Source: Thelonectria olida (Eukaryota > Ascomycota > Sordariomycetes > Hypocreales > Nectriaceae). Taken from it: a stretch of 64,000 nt of DNA. The DNA lies in NCBI GenBank assembly GCA_020736575.1, contig JAGPYM010000018.1:248001-312000 (forward strand), given 5' to 3'. The notes under the pieces were generated by a model, which saw nothing but the letters and a program-made list of their open reading frames with translations, had not been told where the DNA came from and made no database searches. A program made the translations under genes and the position numbers. Shown in pieces: positions 34,114 through 43,026 of this stretch (position 1 is its first letter; each line of letters opens with the position of its first letter).

Positions 34114-35971
34114 CGCGGGCAGAGGGAGGGGGCCAAAGTGAGCGAGGTGCTTGGGAGTTGTTTATCGCATCTGGTGATGGACTGCGATGCACAGGGGGTT
34201 GTCAAGGGATGGCTGTGTACGTGAGACAAGTTTTTGGTCGAGGAGTTGAGAACGGATGGATGAGTGAAGTTGGGATTGAATTGAGGCGCAGGCACTAGCC
34301 CCAGTCCCCGTGAAGGGAGAGAAGTGGACGGTTCGTTTAGTGGCTGAGGCGACCTTGTCGTCACTCGTAAGGCTCCAGAGCCACTGAGCTGGTCTCCACT
34401 AACGCTCGGCAGCTTCCGGACTGTCCGGGGTCGGATCAATGCCGCCAGTTCATCGACTGGAAAAAACAGCAGTTTACTTCGGGCCTTGTTGTCTGAATAG
34501 CATTAAATCCCAGATCATTTGCTCATGAAACATGCAATGGGATCTGTCAAGAAAATCGCTCGTTTGTCGTCCCTTTCTGTCTCGTGCATGTGACTTGATG
34601 ACAAAGCTTGATCCAACGTCAGTCTCGTGTAAGTCTACCCTGGACCACGGCAGATTTCTGAAATATCGTAGTCCTAGCCTACCTACGCTAGGAAATGAGT
34701 AGTCTTGGGCATGTTTATCGATGCAGAATGGAAAGAAGAGGGGCATGGGAAGAAGGGTGCCTTCGATGAGGGCGTTGAGTGCTGAGCAGGTGGGTAGGGC
34801 AGTGTGACGAAACGATCGTACCGTTGGAGTGATAATGAGCAGACTCCAAAGGTAACCCAGCAGCAGAAGATAAGGAGATGAACATGAAGCAGTCACCAAT
34901 CTATTCCTTCCGTAAGCGGGAGTTACAGATGGCGTGAATCATCAGGACGGTAGGGGGAGTCGACAATTGCAGCGTCGAGAATCATCGAGTATCATCTGGT
35001 CAAGTCAAGGAATTCTTCACGCGCCATAGTGCATACGTCCTGTTTCGTACACTTTATTTGGCCTGGAAGCATGTCATGCTGAAAATGGTGATCTACTGTG
35101 TTGATGCAAGATCAGAAATTGGGGAGGACCGAAAGATTTCAAATTCAGGTGGCGGGTGTATGACTGGTTTTACCATGTCGTGGAACCAGAAGTGGAAATG
35201 GAAAATGCGTCTGGCAGTATCTTTGACGGCAGACGATGGACCAATGATAAATCTGTCCTTGTTCCAAAACAGAAAATCGGTTCCTGTTCCAAAATGGACA
35301 ATCTGTCCCTGGACTAAGAATGTGTCGACGTCCTTTCCAATTCATTAGGCCACTTTGGGAGATACCGCCATTCTCGAAATTGTACTTGGTCTTCACTGGA
35401 GGGCACTGGCCGATTTCCAGCCCCCCCCCAGTCTTGGTGGTAGCCTTGTGCCATCCGGGTTGTGTAGATGCCCCCACCAACCACCGCTGACAGCCGCATC
35501 GCAGCCTTGCGTACGTAGGTCCACGCAAGCCGATTGTATCAACATCCTATTTTACCATTTTCCCATTTCCCATTTCGAGAAGACGCGTAATACATCAGAT
35601 CAACAATCAGTAGGACCCACACCTTTGTCTACTTATATCCCCTCTTTTGCAGAACTCTTCTCTTCCTTTCTTTCTTCTACATCGCTCTCGCACGCACCGC
35701 ATCCATCGCAATACCGCCGTAACGACCGATTTCGCAAGGTTCCATCGCCCGTAGCCACAAGATTCCGAAGCAAAGAGTGAGTTTATATATATTCTGTGTT
35801 ATACTCGCCTACTGACGCGCTGTGACCTGTTTAGTTTGCCGACACGTATATCTCCCGAAGATATACATATTGTTAGTTCAACCTTCCGTGAGATCACTAA
35901 CTCTACTGATGTGACCTGTTTGTTGACTTGATTTACGTACCCAGCGACCTTGAATCCACTTGATCGTCAAG
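34114..35971. promoter_or_regulatory. Divergent region; promoter and spliced leader of the small plus-strand gene
   Basis: The left part (34114-34450) is presumably the promoter of the PAF-AH gene. A TATA-like element at about 35633 precedes a CT-rich leader from about 35645. Two introns in the 5' UTR look likely. The first runs from a GTGAGT donor at 35777 to a TTTAG acceptor near 35834. The second runs from a GTTAGT donor near 35873 to the CCCAG acceptor at about 35943. From 34450 to 35600 I see only short frames and a 25-bp tandem repeat. Confidence 0.4.
35250..35314. repeat. 25-bp tandem repeat, about 2.6 copies
   Basis: Units 35250-35274 and 35275-35299 and the partial 35300-35314 share an AATCKGTYCYTGTTCCAAAA-like core with a few substitutions. 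Confidence 0.75.
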
Positions 35972-36343
35972 ATGGGTTCTGTTTGCTCCAAGGTTGTGAA
36001 GAGGTGGTCCAAGGCCAAGGCCAAGGACGACACCTCGGTCACGATCGGGACCGACCCGGTCCCTGGATCCTGCCCAGGTGCCTTTAGGTACTCGGAGCAG
36101 GTTCAGAGGACTGAGCCCCGGTACTGGAACCCGTACACTGGGAGCGAGCATTCTCGTCTAGAGGATGCGACCTTCGAGTCGTACCCGGGGAAGGTATGGG
36201 GGCTCCCGCGGCCCGAGCCGCGGGTGAAGAGACCAGTGCCGCCTCGGGCGAGCATACTCGACGTCGAGTGGCACAAGCCAAAACGGCGGGTACCCCGCCG
36301 TAAGTCGATCCGAGCCTTTATGGCAAAGATTGGCTGGGCTTAA
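35972..36343 (+). CDS. Small basic protein with N-myristoylation/palmitoylation signature
   Basis: Uninterrupted frame of 123 residues from the ATG at 35972. The N-terminus MGSVCSKVVKRW has Gly2, Ser3 and Cys5 followed by a basic stretch. This is the classical arrangement for co-translational myristoylation plus palmitoylation and attachment to the inner face of the plasma membrane. The rest is rich in Arg, Lys and Pro (PRPEPRVKRPVPPRAS, KPKRRVPRRKSIRAF), without any domain I recognise. An RRKS site could be a basophilic-kinase target. A TATA-like element and two probable 5' UTR introns lie upstream, which supports transcription. Downstream is an unusual chain of possible introns and repeats beginning 13 nt after the stop. 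The protein may be lineage-specific. That it is membrane-bound is inference from the N-terminus only. Confidence 0.6.
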   Translation: MGSVCSKVVKRWSKAKAKDDTSVTIGTDPVPGSCPGAFRYSEQVQRTEPRYWNPYTGSEHSRLEDATFESYPGKVWGLPRPEPRVKRPVPPRASILDVEWHKPKRRVPRRKSIRAFMAKIGWA

Positions 36344-36356
36344 GCGACTGGCTGGG

Positions 36357-36701
36357 GTAAGTGGGCATCTCCCGCGTAGGCTGTGACTGTGAGTCCTCGT
36401 GACATGATGCTGACTGCTGTAAGTCCGGGTAGAGACGACGAGTTCGAGGGGTGGGAGGAGGCCAAAGGTAGGTGTGACCCTGCCGTGAGAGCTGACGTGG
36501 ACAGGGACAGGGTATCGGGAGCCTTTCTGGAGACGACGAGTTCGCGGGGAGGGAGGTGGTCCAAGGTAGGTAGGATCAACGCTGAGGAAGGGCTAACGTG
36601 GGTAGGAATAAGGATCGAACGGCGCGATGGTGCGAGTGCGTGCGATGTAGTGATGCCCAGGTGAGTGAGAGAACGACTGTTTTTGTGCTGACATCTTATA
36701 G
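36357..36701 (+). other. Chain of candidate short introns directly after the small gene
   Basis: Candidate introns: 36357-36423 (GTAAGT donor, weak TAAG acceptor), 36468-36504 (GTAGGT, GCTGAC branch, ACAG), 36566-36605 or 36566-36612 (GTAGGT, GGCTAAC branch, TAG or AAG) and 36661-36701 (GTGAGT, TGCTGAC branch, TATAG). The last is the most canonical. If spliced they would form exons 36424-36467, 36505-36565, 36606-36660 and 36702 onward. The stop of the upstream frame (36343) lies before all of them. Confidence 0.4.
36432..36571 (+). repeat. Duplicated 42-bp exon-end/donor block
   Basis: Blocks 36432-36473 and 36530-36571 are near-identical (GAGACGACGAGTTCG core, then a purine-rich segment, then CCAAAGGTAGGT or TCCAAGGTAGGT). 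Each ends in a GTAGGT donor, and the copies are 98 bp apart. In the frame set by the donors they encode ETTSSRGGRRPK and ETTSSRGGRWSK. Confidence 0.75.
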
Positions 36702-36734
36702 GCACGACCGAGGAAACGACAACCGACGACAACG

Positions 36735-36780
36735 ACAACGATGACGACGACGACGACGACGACAACCGACGACAACCGAC
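36735..36780. repeat. GAC-rich microsatellite
   Basis: An uninterrupted run of seven or eight GAC triplets within a longer ACGACAACC-rich tract; a run of about 12 G follows at 36828-36839. Confidence 0.85.
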
Positions 36781-37014
36781 AGAACGACCGGCGGATAACG
36801 GAGATGGAGGGGAGGATGGGTATGGAAGGGGGGGGGGGGTTTGTTTCCTTCTGACTGTCGTTACCGTTGTCTTGTTCTTGTTTTCTGTTTTTCTTTTTCT
36901 TTTTTCCCCTTTCCCAGCGCGCGTCTGTTTTGTTCTTGTGCTTTTCGACAGTCTTTACCTTTCCCCAGCGTTCATTTCCTTTGTCCTATTGTTTCCGCCC
37001 CTAGCGTTGACAGT

Positions 37015-37661
37015 GTATATCTGCTAATCGATGTTCTTCCTTTAGGTCGGCAGGTCACGAGGGTCGGGACGGTGGGCATTCTTTTTCAAGCGTTGTTTTC
37101 GTCTCTCTTTTCTTGCTGCGTCTTTCGTTTTTGGTCCCGAGGTAATACACCTTGACTTATGATCTAACTGCATCTGTCGAGCTTGCAACTGATGGAAGCG
37201 TCCACAGCGTTGATTTTTCTGTTTTGGTATGTTGTTCATGGCATTTGGGAGTATTGATGTCTTGATTTTATGCTTCAGGTCGCGAGGGCGGGATGGCGGG
37301 CATTCCTTTTTTCCAGCGTGTTATCTGTCATTTCTTCTTTTCTTCTTCTTTTCATTCCCTCGTTTTCTGTTGTTTTCATTCCCTTCGTTCTTTACCGTTG
37401 CTCTCTTAATTTGTCTTTATCGTGAGTGATGAATCCCTGCTCCCTAGATAGATCTTGAAGCTAACCAAGTCATCTGCAGGGTTGATTTAGTGTTCTGGTA
37501 TGTTCTCAGCGTTTGGGAGTGTTGATTTCTACAGGGCTTTAGGTCACGAGGGCGGGATGGTGGGCACTCTCTTTCCAGCGATGTTTGTCGTTCTTTCTTC
37601 TTTTCTTCTCTTTCCTTTCTTTCGGCCGTAGGAACTGGTTATTCGTGAATTCAAGGTAAGT
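37015..37661 (+). repeat. Three tandem diverged exon-intron cassettes
   Basis: Three copies share a conserved start GTCRCGAGGG followed by GGGAYGGYGGGCA and a long CT-rich tail: 37054-37141, 37279-37421 and 37543-37655. Each conserved start is directly preceded by an AG acceptor, and each block ends at a plausible donor (GTAATA at 37142, GTGAGT at 37422, GTAAGT at 37656). Before copies 2 and 3 lie related short segments (37208-37226 and 37480-37497, both containing GTTGATTT). Each is bounded by an acceptor and a GTATGT donor, with similar introns after them (TTTGGGAGT and GTTGATTT or ATTGATGT). No long coding frame spans the copies. Confidence 0.7.
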
Positions 37662-38173
37662 CGCCGTCGTCGTCACGGCCTTGGCTCAAGTCGAGGCTGA
37701 CTCCATGGGCCTTGTTGTCATGACGAGTCCGAGGCCAGAGTGAAGAAGATGAGTTGAAATGTTTGTCTGGTTTTTCTAAACTGATGAAGAGGTCAGCTGC
37801 GCTCGGCTACCGAAGAGAAGCAGACCTTGGAGAGAAAGATGCGTTGCAGGACGGGCGAGCCATTGCTTCTGTGCTGGGTACTTTTCGTGTTGGGTGATGT
37901 GCAAAATTGTGTGTTACGGTCAGGTATCCGACAGTGGTGTTTTTATGGTTCAGCCGTTAAAGCACCGATTCTGACGTGTTCAACAAGGTAATAACCCTTC
38001 CCAGTATAGGTAGCTTAGAATGCAGGTTCAATAAAAGAATAACACAGCTTTAATAAGCAAAGTCTAAAAGGTGTATTGGAATACTGTATGCATTGCACTT
38101 CTTGGGGAAAGAAAGTACGAGCCGTCAAACTAAGTTGATATAACTATTAGAGCAGTCAAACCTAGGTAGGTAG
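37662..38173. other. Intergenic stretch after the cassette array
   Basis: No gene recognised. A CCTAGGTAGGTAG motif lies at 38161-38173. Confidence 0.4.
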
Positions 38174-38308
38174 TTTTCCTCCCTTAAAATCCATCACCTT
38201 CCTTTCAAGTTTTGTGTCTTCCTTCCACCACAATCACAATCTTACTGCAATATTGACAATGAGTATATTATTGACTCGTTCTCAGTCGGAAAGCAGAGAC
38301 TCAGGGGC

Positions 38309-38641
38309 GTGGGCTGGCGCTTCGTCAAGAGGGCTGGCAGTCGTGGCGCCTTTTACCATGAGAAAAGCAAGTCTGTTGACATGGCAAAGGAGCCTCAGCT
38401 GGGCCAGACCTACATCGAACTCCAACAGGGGATATACGCAACGACCGCCAAAGCCATGAGAAAGATGCCAAACATCCGCGATACTGTCTGCGGAAGTGGC
38501 CTTCTGAAGGCCGAGGAAGTTGGTCCCAATCGCAACATCTTCAGCGTGTTGCATGAAGGCGGAATATGCGTCATGTTGCATTACGCGGGCTTACAACTGA
38601 AGAACTGCGAGGGAGGAAGATCCACCACAGTACTTGAGTGA
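38309..38641 (+). CDS. Possible orphan protein, start unresolved
   Basis: The frame is open without an ATG from 38174 to the stop at 38641. The part from 38309 to the stop encodes 110 residues of ordinary, non-repetitive composition (GWRFVKRAGSRGAFYH, LGQTYIELQQGIYATTAKAM). The first in-frame ATG is at 38381 and would give 86 residues. An ATG at 38259 is in another frame, so an upstream exon, a frameshift or decay could be involved. I do not recognise the protein. Confidence 0.3.
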   Translation: MGWRFVKRAGSRGAFYHEKSKSVDMAKEPQLGQTYIELQQGIYATTAKAMRKMPNIRDTVCGSGLLKAEEVGPNRNIFSVLHEGGICVMLHYAGLQLKNCEGGRSTTVLE

Positions 38642-40106
38642 ATGACGAAACCAGGACAGGGAATGCGCGGATGAGGGATTCCGATATGTTCTTTGGTGGC
38701 GTATGCTACGCTTGGGACGGTATTCTACTTATAGGGATATGTGGTCATTGGCTCGCTGTAAGTATTACTAGGTAGCCTTACATTATCGCGATAGTGCTCT
38801 GTTTCCGTAGCTTATTCTGAACCAACTCTCTATTCCAACTACAAGGTCTTGTCTAATTCCGTACCATCTTCTACAGGGTTAGTAAAGCAAAGTGTCGTGG
38901 CCATTGACGAGCTGGTGTGATATGATATAGCGACTCTGCATTTGGTTTGACGTTTTGCTTGGCGACACTGGCGAAGGTTTGCTTCGGGAGCAGGGACGCG
39001 GCATGGGGGGCAACATGTTATCTCGTGGCATTCATGTCATTTCTGTATGTCTGGACTGATTCAGTTTGGTGTCGTTCATGGGATTCTTCCAACCTAGGCC
39101 TATAGATAACCGCCTCCTTGGTCTTCAATTATTATTACATAGTAGGTAGGAACATAAGTAAGGGATAATTGAGCAGTGCGACAGTGCGTCGGTCTCATCC
39201 GCGTGTAGACGGACCGCGATCATCAGCGTCAGCACCACGTCGCGTGCTGCAGTGATTGAAACACGATGCGCAGCCTCTGAAGTCATCTCATCCCCGTCAG
39301 CCGGGGCCGTGCTTTGTGGGTTGGGATCAACACCATGGGCGATTTTTTTTTTTTTTAAATTATTTCCGGCTTGGTCAGGGGGAGGAGAATGAATTGCTGC
39401 GCCTCAGAAAAGGGCCCTGGCGTGAGAGGGAACCGGCATGATTTTCCGTCTTCGACGAGCAAAGACCATAGCTTCGTTACAAGAACAGACAGTCCTTAAA
39501 AATAATGACGGGCCGAACCGTGGTAAGAGAAAATATCTATCGCTTTGCATATGAATATGAAGCCTGAGTGTGGACGCTATCGTCTCGCTGGAATGGAGGC
39601 GAGAAGCAACAGACATAGTAGTCCAATCAGCAGTGCCGCAATCAATCTAGAATCATGGACCGTCGGGCATTTCCTTTCCGGGGGAACACACATTGTCTTG
39701 GATGCAACCGAAAGCATGGGAGGCCTGTCTCACGCCAGCCCTACCTCGGCCGCCTTTTCATATAAGTGGCCAGGCGCCCTGATTAACGACGCATCCTTCT
39801 TCCCTGGGCTTTAAACAAGGCTTCTCAGGGGGGCGAAAATACATACTATTCGTAAGAGTTTCCGCCTTCTCCGCTGACAAGGTGACACTCTCTCAGACGC
39901 TAAAAGTTGATGCAGGGGACAGATACCATCGAACCGCGTTTCACAAGCAACGGGGGTTATTAAGGGCCTAATCATTCATTACGGGTGGGACAGAGGCAGT
40001 GTTTTTTATTCTATTCTTCGTGACGACATTCCTTCATTCACTTCTTTTCCTTCTCCTTCTCCTTCTCTTCTCACCCTCAGTTGTCGGGGACATCTCATCA
40101 TCAACC
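38642..40106. other. Intergenic region upstream of the mannosidase gene
   Basis: There is no gene in 1.46 kb. A run of 14 T lies at 39343-39356, a TAGGTAGG motif near 39143, and a CT-rich leader with CTTCTC repeats at 40035-40075 just before the mannosidase start. Confidence 0.45.
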
Positions 40107-41882
40107 ATGCTTCCCCGCAGCAGGTCGTTCATCTGGGCTGGCGCCTTCATGACCTTCATGGTCATGTACATGTACTCGTCCGGCCACCCCGTTGTGGTCA
40201 TAGACGAGTATCGCCCTGCGCCAGTCGAGCTCTCGGCTTGGCGGCCCAGTGCCGACGACAGTTATCTGTGGAGGACCATTGCTACCGACTACCCGCCCTC
40301 CACCGTCCTGACGCTTCCCACCGGCACGCCACAGAGCTTCCCCCGGGTCCAGAAGGCGTTTGGGGAAGAGGCGGCGGGCGCCCGTGCGAAGCGGGAACAG
40401 CGGAGGGATGCGGTCAAGGAAACGTTTCTCAAGTGCTGGACATCGTATCGCGAGAATGCTTGGATGGCCGATGAGCTTTCTCCCGTCTCGGGCGGCATGC
40501 GCAACCCGTTTGGCGGCTGGGCGGCGACCCTCGTCGATGCCCTCGACACGCTCTGGATCATGGACGAGAAGACCGAGTTCGGTCGGGCCGTCGACGCCGT
40601 GGAGGACATCGACTTTACCATGACGGAGATGCAGGAGATCAACACTTTTGAGACGGCCATTCGCTATCTCGGTGCTTTCCTCTCCGCTTTTGATCTCAGC
40701 GCCGACGCTCGTCTGCTGCGCAAGGCCGCTCAGGTCGGCGAGATGCTGTACAAGGCGTTTGACACGCCCAACCGCATGCCCATTGCTCGCTGGGACATCC
40801 ACGCCGCCATTCACCAGGACAAGCAGGAGGCTGCGACCAGCGTTCTGTTGGCCGAGATTGGAAGCATGTCGCTGGAGTTTACTCGGCTGTCGCAGTTGAC
40901 GGGAAATCCGAAGTGGTTCGATGCTGTCCAGCGCATTGCCGACCTCATGGCCGAGCAGCAGGACTCGACAGAGCTTCCCGGGCTTTGGCCTCTTACCGTC
41001 AACGCAAAGGACGGCGTTTTCGACTCTGGATCGACCTTCACCCTCGGCGCCATGGCCGATTCTGCCTACGAGTATCTCCCGAAGATGGCTGCGTTGCTGG
41101 GCGGCCAATTGCCCGTCTACCAGTCCATGTATGAGAAGGCCATGAACACGTCGATGCGCCACAACTTGTTCAGGCCCATGGTCCCCGACAACGATGACAT
41201 CCTCCTTTCCGGAGCGGTGCAGACGAGCGGGAGACAGCCCAACGCCACTGTCAGGCTCGAGTCGCAGGGCCAGCATCTTGTGTGCTACCTCGGCGGTGTC
41301 ATGGCACTGGGCGGAAAGCTGTTCGACCACCCCGAGCATCTCGAAGTCGCGAATAAGCTTACCGACGGCTGCGTGTACGCCTACAAGGCGTTTCCGCACG
41401 GAATCATGCCCGAGACGTTCCACATGCTGCCGTGCGAACAGCAAGGGTGCAAGTGGGACGAGAACCGGTGGAAGCAAGCCGTGCTCGACCGCACCAAGGA
41501 ATCAGACGCAGACGCCATCATCGCCGAGAAGCACCTCCCCAAGGGCTTCATCGACATCCCCGACCGGCGGTACATTCTCCGGCCAGAAGCCATCGAGAGC
41601 GTCTTCGTGCTGTACCGGGTGACGGGGCGAGAGGACCTGCTCGAGGCGGCGTGGGACATGTTCCGGGCCATCAACTCCAACACCAAGACGGAGCTGGCCA
41701 ACACGGCCGTGTGGGATGTGACGGTGGCGGGCGAGAAGCCGCGCGAGGTGGACTCGATGGAGTCGTTTTGGATGGGCGAGACGCTCAAGTATTTCTATCT
41801 GGTGTTTAGCGAGCCGGAGCTGATCAGCCTGGACAAGTATGTTTTCAACACGGAAGCGCATCCTTTTAGACGGGAGACTTGA
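40107..41882 (+). CDS. Class I alpha-1,2-mannosidase, glycoside hydrolase family 47
   Basis: Intronless, 591 residues from the ATG at 40107. The frame is open upstream to 39999, but that part has no ATG and is CT-rich leader. A short N-terminus is followed by a type II signal-anchor (about 8-24, FIWAGAFMTFMVMYMYS). The catalytic (alpha/alpha)7 barrel shows GH47 marks: GGWAATLVDALDTLWIM, TFETAIRYLGAFLSAFDLS, FTLGAMADSAYEYLPK, two Cys in HLVCYLGG and DGCVYAY, LRPEAIESVFVLYRVTG, ESFWMGETLKYFYLVF with the catalytic-region Glu (about 550), and the C-terminal calcium-binding Thr in FNTEAHPF (about 582). These enzymes trim alpha-1,2-mannose from N-glycans in the ER or Golgi. The anchor and length suggest a Golgi-type or fungal secretory form rather than the secreted 53 kDa enzymes. 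Which subgroup it belongs to is not settled. Confidence 0.95.
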   Translation: MLPRSRSFIWAGAFMTFMVMYMYSSGHPVVVIDEYRPAPVELSAWRPSADDSYLWRTIATDYPPSTVLTLPTGTPQSFPRVQKAFGEEAAGARAKREQRRDAVKETFLKCWTSYRENAWMADELSPVSGGMRNPFGGWAATLVDALDTLWIMDEKTEFGRAVDAVEDIDFTMTEMQEINTFETAIRYLGAFLSAFDLSADARLLRKAAQVGEMLYKAFDTPNRMPIARWDIHAAIHQDKQEAATSVLLAEIGSMSLEFTRLSQLTGNPKWFDAVQRIADLMAEQQDSTELPGLWPLTVNAKDGVFDSGSTFTLGAMADSAYEYLPKMAALLGGQLPVYQSMYEKAMNTSMRHNLFRPMVPDNDDILLSGAVQTSGRQPNATVRLESQGQHLVCYLGGVMALGGKLFDHPEHLEVANKLTDGCVYAYKAFPHGIMPETFHMLPCEQQGCKWDENRWKQAVLDRTKESDADAIIAEKHLPKGFIDIPDRRYILRPEAIESVFVLYRVTGREDLLEAAWDMFRAINSNTKTELANTAVWDVTVAGEKPREVDSMESFWMGETLKYFYLVFSEPELISLDKYVFNTEAHPFRRET

Positions 41883-42837
41883 GGGACAGGAAGGGACAGC
41901 ATAGGACAGGCGTGTTATGGCAATGACTTTGGCAAGGGGAAAGACTTTTTGTACAATTTGGGTCAAAACGACGATATGTATCAGTAATTGCAATAATATT
42001 CACCACTTGTATGATCAGACAGATGAAAAGCTCACGAGTGTTGATCACGAAGAGAGGAGGGGTGACGTAGGTAGCACGATACTCCTCCTCCAGGATGTTC
42101 CTCGTTGAGGTTGAGCTCCTTTAGTAAAGTATTCATGAACAGCCGAACCTATGCTTCTTCTTAAGCTAACTACAATGCAGGTTTTGTGAATTGGTGCATC
42201 GCTGTCTTCGTTTCAATGTAACATGATCTTACTTATGGCGCACTGATGGCCTGTCCTCTTCGACTCAATTTGAGGTTCGATGGGACATTTCAAGGTGTGA
42301 GACTGATCAAGTACGTTCGGACCAACAACGTCTGGACTTCGGATCATGACCACTACTCTTTCCATGTTTTGCGATGCAAGAAGCCACTTTCCATACGAAC
42401 AATGCAAGTTGGTTTGATGTACGGCAGTGGCAACTCTCCTCTCTCGATCGAACTCGTTCCGCAATCGTGGGAACACCTGCTGTTCATCGCCTTCTCCAGT
42501 GATTGAGCACATCATCTGCTCCTGAGAAGTCCATCACGCCTACACTGAGCAAGAACAAGACGTTAGTCTGATGCAGAGATGGGCAACAGAACACATTTGG
42601 ACTCTCAACTATATAGTCAGGTCGCATCTCGACCAAACTCGGGACATCTTCCTCTCGTCTTCACCCCCAAACCACAAACAACACAGACGCCACTGGCAAG
42701 AAACAACTACCAAAGCGACTACTACAGCAACTACTAACACTGCCAACCCAACCTCACCTCTGACCAACAAGACAGCTCTCCAAGTTGTCTTCCTTCAAGC
42801 AACCTTCCACCAAGCAATTCTCCCCACCACTGACAAG
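41883..42837. promoter_or_regulatory. Intergenic region with TATA box of the small zinc-finger gene
   Basis: A CTATATAG element at 42609-42616 is followed by an AC-rich leader of about 200 nt up to the start at 42838. An 86-codon frame at 42246-42506 has no recognisable features. The rest holds no gene. Confidence 0.5.
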
Positions 42838-43026
42838 ATGTCTGGAGCCGGCTGGACCTGCTGCAACCCCATGTGCCGGGGCAAGCCGCAGAACGACTTG
42901 AGCACCAGCGTCTGCCTCCACTGCGGCTGCCGCTTCGGCACCGACTTCCAGGTGGTTACCGCAGCGGATGCGGCTCGGGCCCGGAAGAAGGCTGCGGGCG
43001 GCGACAAGAAGAAGGGCAAGAAGTGA
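42838..43026 (+). CDS. Small Cys-rich zinc-finger protein (RanBP2-like pattern)
   Basis: 62 residues from the ATG at 42838, the first after a TATA box and AC-rich leader. The first half has the pattern W-x-C-C-x3-C, then 12 residues containing an Asn, then C-x2-C-x-C (residues 6-31). This is close to the RanBP2-type zinc finger W-x-C-x(2-4)-C-x3-N-x6-C-x2-C but with two extra spacer residues. The second half is Ala-rich then Lys-rich, ending DKKKGKK. RanBP2 fingers bind single-stranded RNA or ubiquitin; the basic tail would suit nucleic-acid binding. No signal peptide is present, so it is probably intracellular. Similar tiny proteins occur in other filamentous fungi, to my recollection. Function unknown. 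Confidence 0.65.
   Translation: MSGAGWTCCNPMCRGKPQNDLSTSVCLHCGCRFGTDFQVVTAADAARARKKAAGGDKKKGKK

Noticed and set aside
39999..40106. N-terminal extension of the mannosidase frame
   Set aside because: It has no ATG and its Phe/Leu run simply reads the CT-rich leader.
40101..41477. 458-codon minus-strand frame opposite the mannosidase
   Set aside because: Antisense shadow; the plus strand encodes all GH47 motifs.
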